From contig KV419460.1 in NCBI GenBank assembly GCA_001630475.1, forward strand, positions 21,038 through 85,037: a stretch of DNA of 64,000 nt, given 5' to 3'. Positions within the stretch are counted from its first letter, which is position 1, and the number at the start of each line of letters is the position of its first letter. Below the pieces are notes generated by a model. It saw nothing but the letters and a program-made list of their open reading frames with translations. It was not told where the DNA came from and made no database searches. Both the position numbers and the translations under genes were made by a program. The stretch is from Sistotremastrum niveocremeum HHB9708. Lineage: Eukaryota; Basidiomycota; Agaricomycetes; Sistotremastrales; Sistotremastraceae. Positions 58,961-64,000 of the stretch are shown here, in pieces.

Positions 58961-61900
58961 ATGTGGCAGGCTATTGGACTTTCGCAAAGCACAGCCGATT
59001 CAAATCCGTCTATTTTATTGACTTTCGATTCTGGGAAATATCTCTTTAATTGCGGAGAAGGCACTACGAGGTTGTTGATCCAGAATCGTCGAGGCTTTCG
59101 AAAGGTCAAAGGAATATTTGCCACGAGGGTCAATACAGATGCTGTAGGAGGCATTCCTGGTACGCTGTCATTCTGAATAAGTCACCTCTAAAGATGCAGA
59201 ACCTTCCTAGGCACTCTGATGTCGTTGGCGGATTCTGGAACTGAACGTATCGAGCTATGCGGGCCCAAAGGACTCCTTCATTTTATCGCCTCCGCGCGCT
59301 TTTATACTCTGAGGTGAGGATTCGATGCCTTCGATCAGAGCTGCTCTTATGTGGAAACTTCAGAGAGAGTCTTTCCGTCACTGTGACCGAGGCTACCGCT
59401 GATCACGCTGATGAACCTATCTTCAAAGATGATAATGTCTCAGTTTACGCTGTCACGATCTCCACTCCAGTAGAAGGCTCTTCTCCCGGATCCGATCGTC
59501 CAGAGAATCGCATAGTGCCCCCCTCTTTGCCTATTATCGATCCTCCTGTCCCTGCTGCCACAAGAAAACGATCCAGATCTCATTCTCCTCTTTCGAGAAA
59601 CAACAGCCCTTCCAGGCGCTCTCCCTCCCCCGCTCGAAAATTCTCAGCACAGGGCTCTTCCAAGCCTTCTCCAGTCGAAACCGCGCCAAGCGACTTTGAA
59701 GCAGTTTTCACACCTTCTCGTTTCCAGGGCGAGCAAGCCATTGCTTGGAGAAAATTGATTGTCTCTCGAATGTTTCCCGGATCGAAACCGCCTTCTGCCG
59801 TGCAGTATGATGCGGATGCACCTTCCCTTGACAATCCCGAGCAGGTCTTCAAGCCAGACGTTTCGACCAAGGATCCGATCCCTGACCCTTTCGGTCTTCA
59901 AAAATACGTGGTCATGCCGAACGTTATGAAAGGTCTCCCAGCTCATCCGAGAGCTCATTCAGCCACATGCTATATCGTAGCAGCAGCTCCCGTCCGAGGC
60001 AAATTCGACCCCGTCAGGGCCAAGTCGTTCGGCTTGAAGTCTGGACCACTCTTTGGAAAGCTTTCCCGCGGTGAATCGGTGACTGCACCCAATGGCAAAG
60101 TTATCACCCCCGACATGTGCATGGATCGCCCTGAACCCTCGTCTGTTTGTGATACTACGAGTATTTCATGTATATCAACATTGTCTAATCAATCTGATAG
60201 GTGCTGTTCATAATCGATTGCCCCTCTGTCGAATATATCGATTCTCTCACATCTTCAACGCAATTCGAGGCTTGGAAAAATCGACCGGGATATGTGTTAC
60301 ATGCGATCTATCATCTTCTTGGTGAAGGCGTTCTTGAAGATCCTCGGTATGGGAACTGGATGAAGACCTTTGGCTCTGAAGTCCATGTAAGCCGGCCCTT
60401 GAGTATCTGCTGTCACTTCAAGGCTTCTTACGTGTTGGAAAACAGCATATTGTTGACTACAAGAAGTGGGGAGGCAATCCTATCACTTACCCTTCTCCGG
60501 CACTTGCTCAGCTTCGACTCTCGAAACTGGATTCATCCATCTTCCCAATGTTGAAGTTCACCCCAGATTCCAAGCTCGGTTTTAGGCAATGTCCGTGAAA
60601 GCTATATATTTTTTACTTTTAACTAATAACCATGCAGCCTTGAAACAACTCGCAGACTTACCTATTTTCTCATCCATGACTGCAAACCAAATCGTTTCTA
60701 TGCGTCCACGCGATGCGCCACGTGTTGATCCGATAGAAGCAGAGACGATCTTCAGGGACGCATTGACCGCTCCGGAAGCTTCGTACCTGGATCCTCCCAC
60801 GCTTCACGCATACGAAGAAGCAAAGCAAGCGGTCCGCGAATCCGAGACAGGGACTACTGTTACGGAGTCGCCAGGTAAGGATGTGGTCATTGTAACATTA
60901 GGCACGGCAAGTGCTGCTCCGACGAAATATCGCAATGGTACTCTCCCGTCATCTATTCTATGAGCAGAGCCTAATCAGTCGTGTAGTCAGTTCAACCCTG
61001 GTTCGTATTCCAGGCTATGGGAGTCTTCTACTCGACGGAGGCGAAGGTACTTGGGGCCAACTTGCTCGACATTTTGGAGAAGATCAATCCATTGAACATA
61101 ATGTATGGGATGTACTGCGGGACCTCAAGTGCATATACATATCCCATGCTCACGGCGACCATCATATGGGGATCTCACGCATTCTTTCTCGAAGAAGACA
61201 GGTCAGTGAAGTTCAGTTGAGTAGTATATTAGCATTGAACGCTGAGGTCATCTCGTAGCTGAAACCACCCGTGGATCAACCCCTTTATTTGATTGGAAAT
61301 TACTCCATCCAGCAGTATCTTCGAGAATACTGCCAGCTTGAGGATCTGGGGCTCCGGAACCCGAATGATGTTGTATTCATCAGTCCCGAACCCATCTGTA
61401 TGCTTCCACGCCGTGCAGATGGGAGAACGCGAGCATTGTCGTAATTTGATGTTTCTGTTACATGCTGAACTGAACCGCTTTCTGACTTGCCTGTCAGTTC
61501 TCAACAAGGGCTAGATGCCGTTCGCAAGGTAATGGGGTTAGAGACGATGCATACCATTGAAGTGGAGCATCGTATCCGATGTCACGGTTTGTATATCAAG
61601 CATGAGAGCGGATGGAGTCTTGCGTATGTTCCGTTCAGACCAAACGCTTGCCATGTTGAAAACGATTTTTTTCAGGTACTCTGGCGACACTTTGCCGTGC
61701 GACGCGCTCGTTGAAGGGGCCCGTGGTGCGACGATCCTCATTCACGAGGCTACAATGGCGGATGGCCAGGAACAGTTGGCTTATCGAAAGGCTCATAGCA
61801 CATTCAGCCAAGCTATTGATGTCGGGAAGCGGTAAGATCGGAAAATTGAGCGCAGCCTGTTCATCGACTTACCTGAGATTAGAATGGGAGCGGAGACGAT

Positions 61901-62099
61901 CCTACTCACGCATTTCTCTGGGAGATATCCAAAAATGCCGGAATACAAGACGATGGGATCCGAACCCACGAAGCATCGACTTGCTCTAGCCTTCGACAAT
62001 GCACAGTTCAGAGTTGGAGACATGTGGAAGATGGAAAAGTACTTCACTGCTATTGAACGTAGTTACGGAGATGTAGACGATGAGACAACTGTAGTGTGA
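58961..62099 (+). CDS. TRZ1: Long-form tRNase Z (ELAC2/TRZ1-like)
   Basis: Endonuclease that removes 3' trailers from tRNA precursors in nucleus and mitochondria. The degenerate N-terminal metallo-beta-lactamase half starts [37 protein letters not shown] and continues with [21 protein letters not shown] Ser/Pro/Arg-rich linker follows (about 59500-59690), then [13 protein letters not shown] and [12 protein letters not shown]. The active C-terminal half contains [43 protein letters not shown] (HxHxDH zinc motif), [20 protein letters not shown], and [12 protein letters not shown] before the stop. A rather long intron lies near 61400-61498. Its join to [14 protein letters not shown] needs an AAG acceptor or is misread. 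The first in-frame ATG is 58961. Confidence 0.9.
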
Positions 62100-62147
62100 A
62101 TGATTGACATGATGAGTGCATATAGAAAGCAATTATTACTAATAAAT

Positions 62148-64000
62148 TTACACAACCCCATTATCGCGTATGGAACGAAAGAGTCGCACAACTTCGTATG
62201 CGACACTACTGGGATCGGATGGAGGCGAAGAGCTAGGGTGCTCTTCCTTCAGGCGACGACTAAGATTGGAAGTACCGGACGTAAGAATTTCGGAGTAGCA
62301 GGCGGCAAATGTTTGCGTATGTGAGATAAGAGTGTCAATCTTCTCGTTTCTCGAGGAGCCGAACAAAGAATCCAGAAGGACTTCGGTGTTGGACGGATTG
62401 TTGACGCATAGCAAGCCCAGAAGTACGGCAATATGGCTAGCAAGCAGTAAGTCTTCAGATTGGGGCTTTTCGGAAACAAATGAGCGGATGACGACGGAGG
62501 CGAGCGCGCACGAATGGACGGACCTCTGAATCTGTGCGTCGAGCGTGCGTCATGTATAAGGACGAGAGGAAAGTGATACCACTGCTGCGACGGAGGCAGT
62601 GACATCTCTGGCGACACAGTTGAGAACCACGACAGTCGGGACTGAAGGCTATGACGAGCAGGTTAACGTAAGACTACAACGACGGAAACGGATCCTTACT
62701 GAAGTGTCGAAGTTGCGTTCGTGCCACCTCACTCTCTCGGATGATATTTGTTAGGATACCTAAGCTCAAGCAGAACTGATCCATTGCTCGTTCACTTTCA
62801 GGGCTCTCCGACGGAAGCTTTGCTTTCGAAGATACGGAGAAGCGCTTGTGAGAGAAGGCGAGAGAGCGCATCAAAGTCAGAAAACCCAAGTCATTCTCCC
62901 GGAAAGCATCGCAATAGGCAGTGTTTCCGTGCGTGACATTGAGCAGGACACGCAAATCAGCCTCGTACGCTTTTTCGACTTCGGGGAAAAGTCAGCTGGC
63001 GACATGATCTCGATCAGAAGCATAACGTACCCAACTCTTCAGTTACATCCTCAAAATTCAAACAGCGGGCGCAAAGAACCACGAGGCCATTGACCAAGGA
63101 TTGAATTTCAGGTATCTCGGAGGTGTCTACTCCCATTTGACTGGAATCTCTGTTCAGGAGAAGCTTGTCGTATAAATCCAGGCATCGGGTAGTACCTTCG
63201 AGATTGCAGAGCGAAAGAGGTGAATCTAAGGACGCCTGACCAAACTCGCGGAGATCGGCGATCAGAACCCTGAAGACGATCGAAGATAAGGTTTGTGGAT
63301 CTCCGAGACTCCCGAGAGGGATCGACAGTAGGGCTTTCAGGGCCAATAGACGAACCGAAGGCTGGTCTAATATTAGTAAGACGCCGATAAGCTCACGAGT
63401 AAAACTGACCTGAGTCAAGTCATGGAAAATGTGAGACGAAGCGATCAACTTCAACAGTTGTGAGCCCTGAATTTTGTGAGGACAAATCTATGGGAAAGGC
63501 ACTGTAACTGACAGTGGCCTTTTCGTGTGAAAGCAATCGGGCACTCGGTTTTGAGGGGGCTTTTATCGATGTAAGAGTTAAGACATCATCACTGGGACTC
63601 CGACCCAGGGATTCAACGATGGAAGCCACGAAAGAAGGGGATGCATTTGAAAGTTCCTCGACGTCTTGACTGTCCCGAGCTACGAGACAGGAAAAGAAGA
63701 GGAGACATGCGTCCAAAATCTAAAATGTTCGGTCAAGCCGTGAATCAAAGAAATTTCGGTTAGCCTTACTCGGTCGGACGAATCTCTCGCACTGAACAAC
63801 ACATGCCAAGCACGTGAGTGGAAGTCCGTCGCTTTCGCTCGTCTCATGAATTCGGCTTTAGTCATTCGATCCAGGATTTCGAGGGCACTGTGTATGCCGG
63901 TTCAGATTTCCAATCTCAGCTTCGTCAATTAGACTCACCTGCTTGTACGGACGGAAAGGGGACTATCTCCTTCTAAGCCTTCGAAAAGCCAGCCCATTTC
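62148..64000 (-). CDS. WAPL-like cohesin release factor, partial (5' end outside window)
   Basis: C-terminal part of a wings-apart-like protein, running in from the right edge. Helical-repeat segments read ALEILDRMTKAEFMRRAKATDFHSR, ILDACLLFFSCLVARDSQD, QPSVRLLALKALLSIPLGSL, YEADLRVLLNVTHGNTAYCDAFRE, FCLSLGILTNIIRESEVART, VVVLNCVARDVTASVAAV and IAVLLGLLCVNNPSNTEVLLD, then ACYSEIL before the stop at 62148. Short introns join them in frame, e.g. about 62523-62575. WAPL opens the cohesin ring together with PDS5 in the nucleus. The gene converges on tRNase Z with just 48 bp between stops. The call rests on the LLGLLCVNNPSN and neighbouring C-terminal pattern; a remote helical-repeat protein is the alternative. 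Confidence 0.7.

Noticed and set aside
1-64000. tRNA, rRNA and CRISPR-like arrays
   Set aside because: No cloverleaf with a convincing T-arm, no rRNA core and no regularly spaced repeats were seen; the genome is eukaryotic.

Overview
The window is nuclear DNA from a fungus, almost certainly a basidiomycete of the Agaricomycetes type. Protein genes are cut by many short GT-AG introns (mostly 49-65 nt), the gene content is fungal, and the left edge carries a Plavaka-type transposase, a DNA transposon group typical of mushroom-forming fungi. I found no rRNA or tRNA gene and no CRISPR array.

Left part (1 to about 25.7 kb): accessory and gene-poor. A Plavaka element enters from outside the window (1-3961) and abuts the catalytic 3' part of a fungalysin (M36) metalloprotease gene. 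Next come a small secreted protein with a Cys-Asp-His motif, a doubtful small gene, a tandem pair of arrestin-like genes sharing an 18-nt microexon, and an unrecognised, probably mitochondrial protein. After a 3.5-kb gene-free stretch lies an Amt/MEP ammonium transporter with GATA-factor sites upstream, then a decayed M28 aminopeptidase. Secreted proteases, a nitrogen transporter and arrestin-like proteins (in fungi often adaptors for permease turnover) suggest a nutrient-related accessory region.

Right part (25.8-64 kb): dense housekeeping genes. In order: dynamin-like GTPase, class I histone deacetylase (HOS1/HDAC8-like), PDS5 (minus), NAA15 (minus), PRP3, mitochondrial release factor MRF1, a DHA2 MFS transporter, cystathionine gamma-lyase, a MATE transporter, a second MFS transporter, SAM50, mitochondrial uS8 (minus), long-form tRNase Z, and a WAPL-like protein (minus) running off the right end.

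Two groupings stand out. Three proteins of the cohesin cycle are linked: a HOS1/HDAC8-like deacetylase (in yeast and human the enzyme acting on Smc3), PDS5 convergent with it 161 bp away, and WAPL about 27 kb further on. SAM50, mitochondrial uS8 and tRNase Z form a compact group tied to mitochondrial biogenesis. I found no clearly new defence or mobile system. The least explained items are the secreted Cys-Asp-His protein, the tandem arrestin pair and the unrecognised mitochondrial-like gene.
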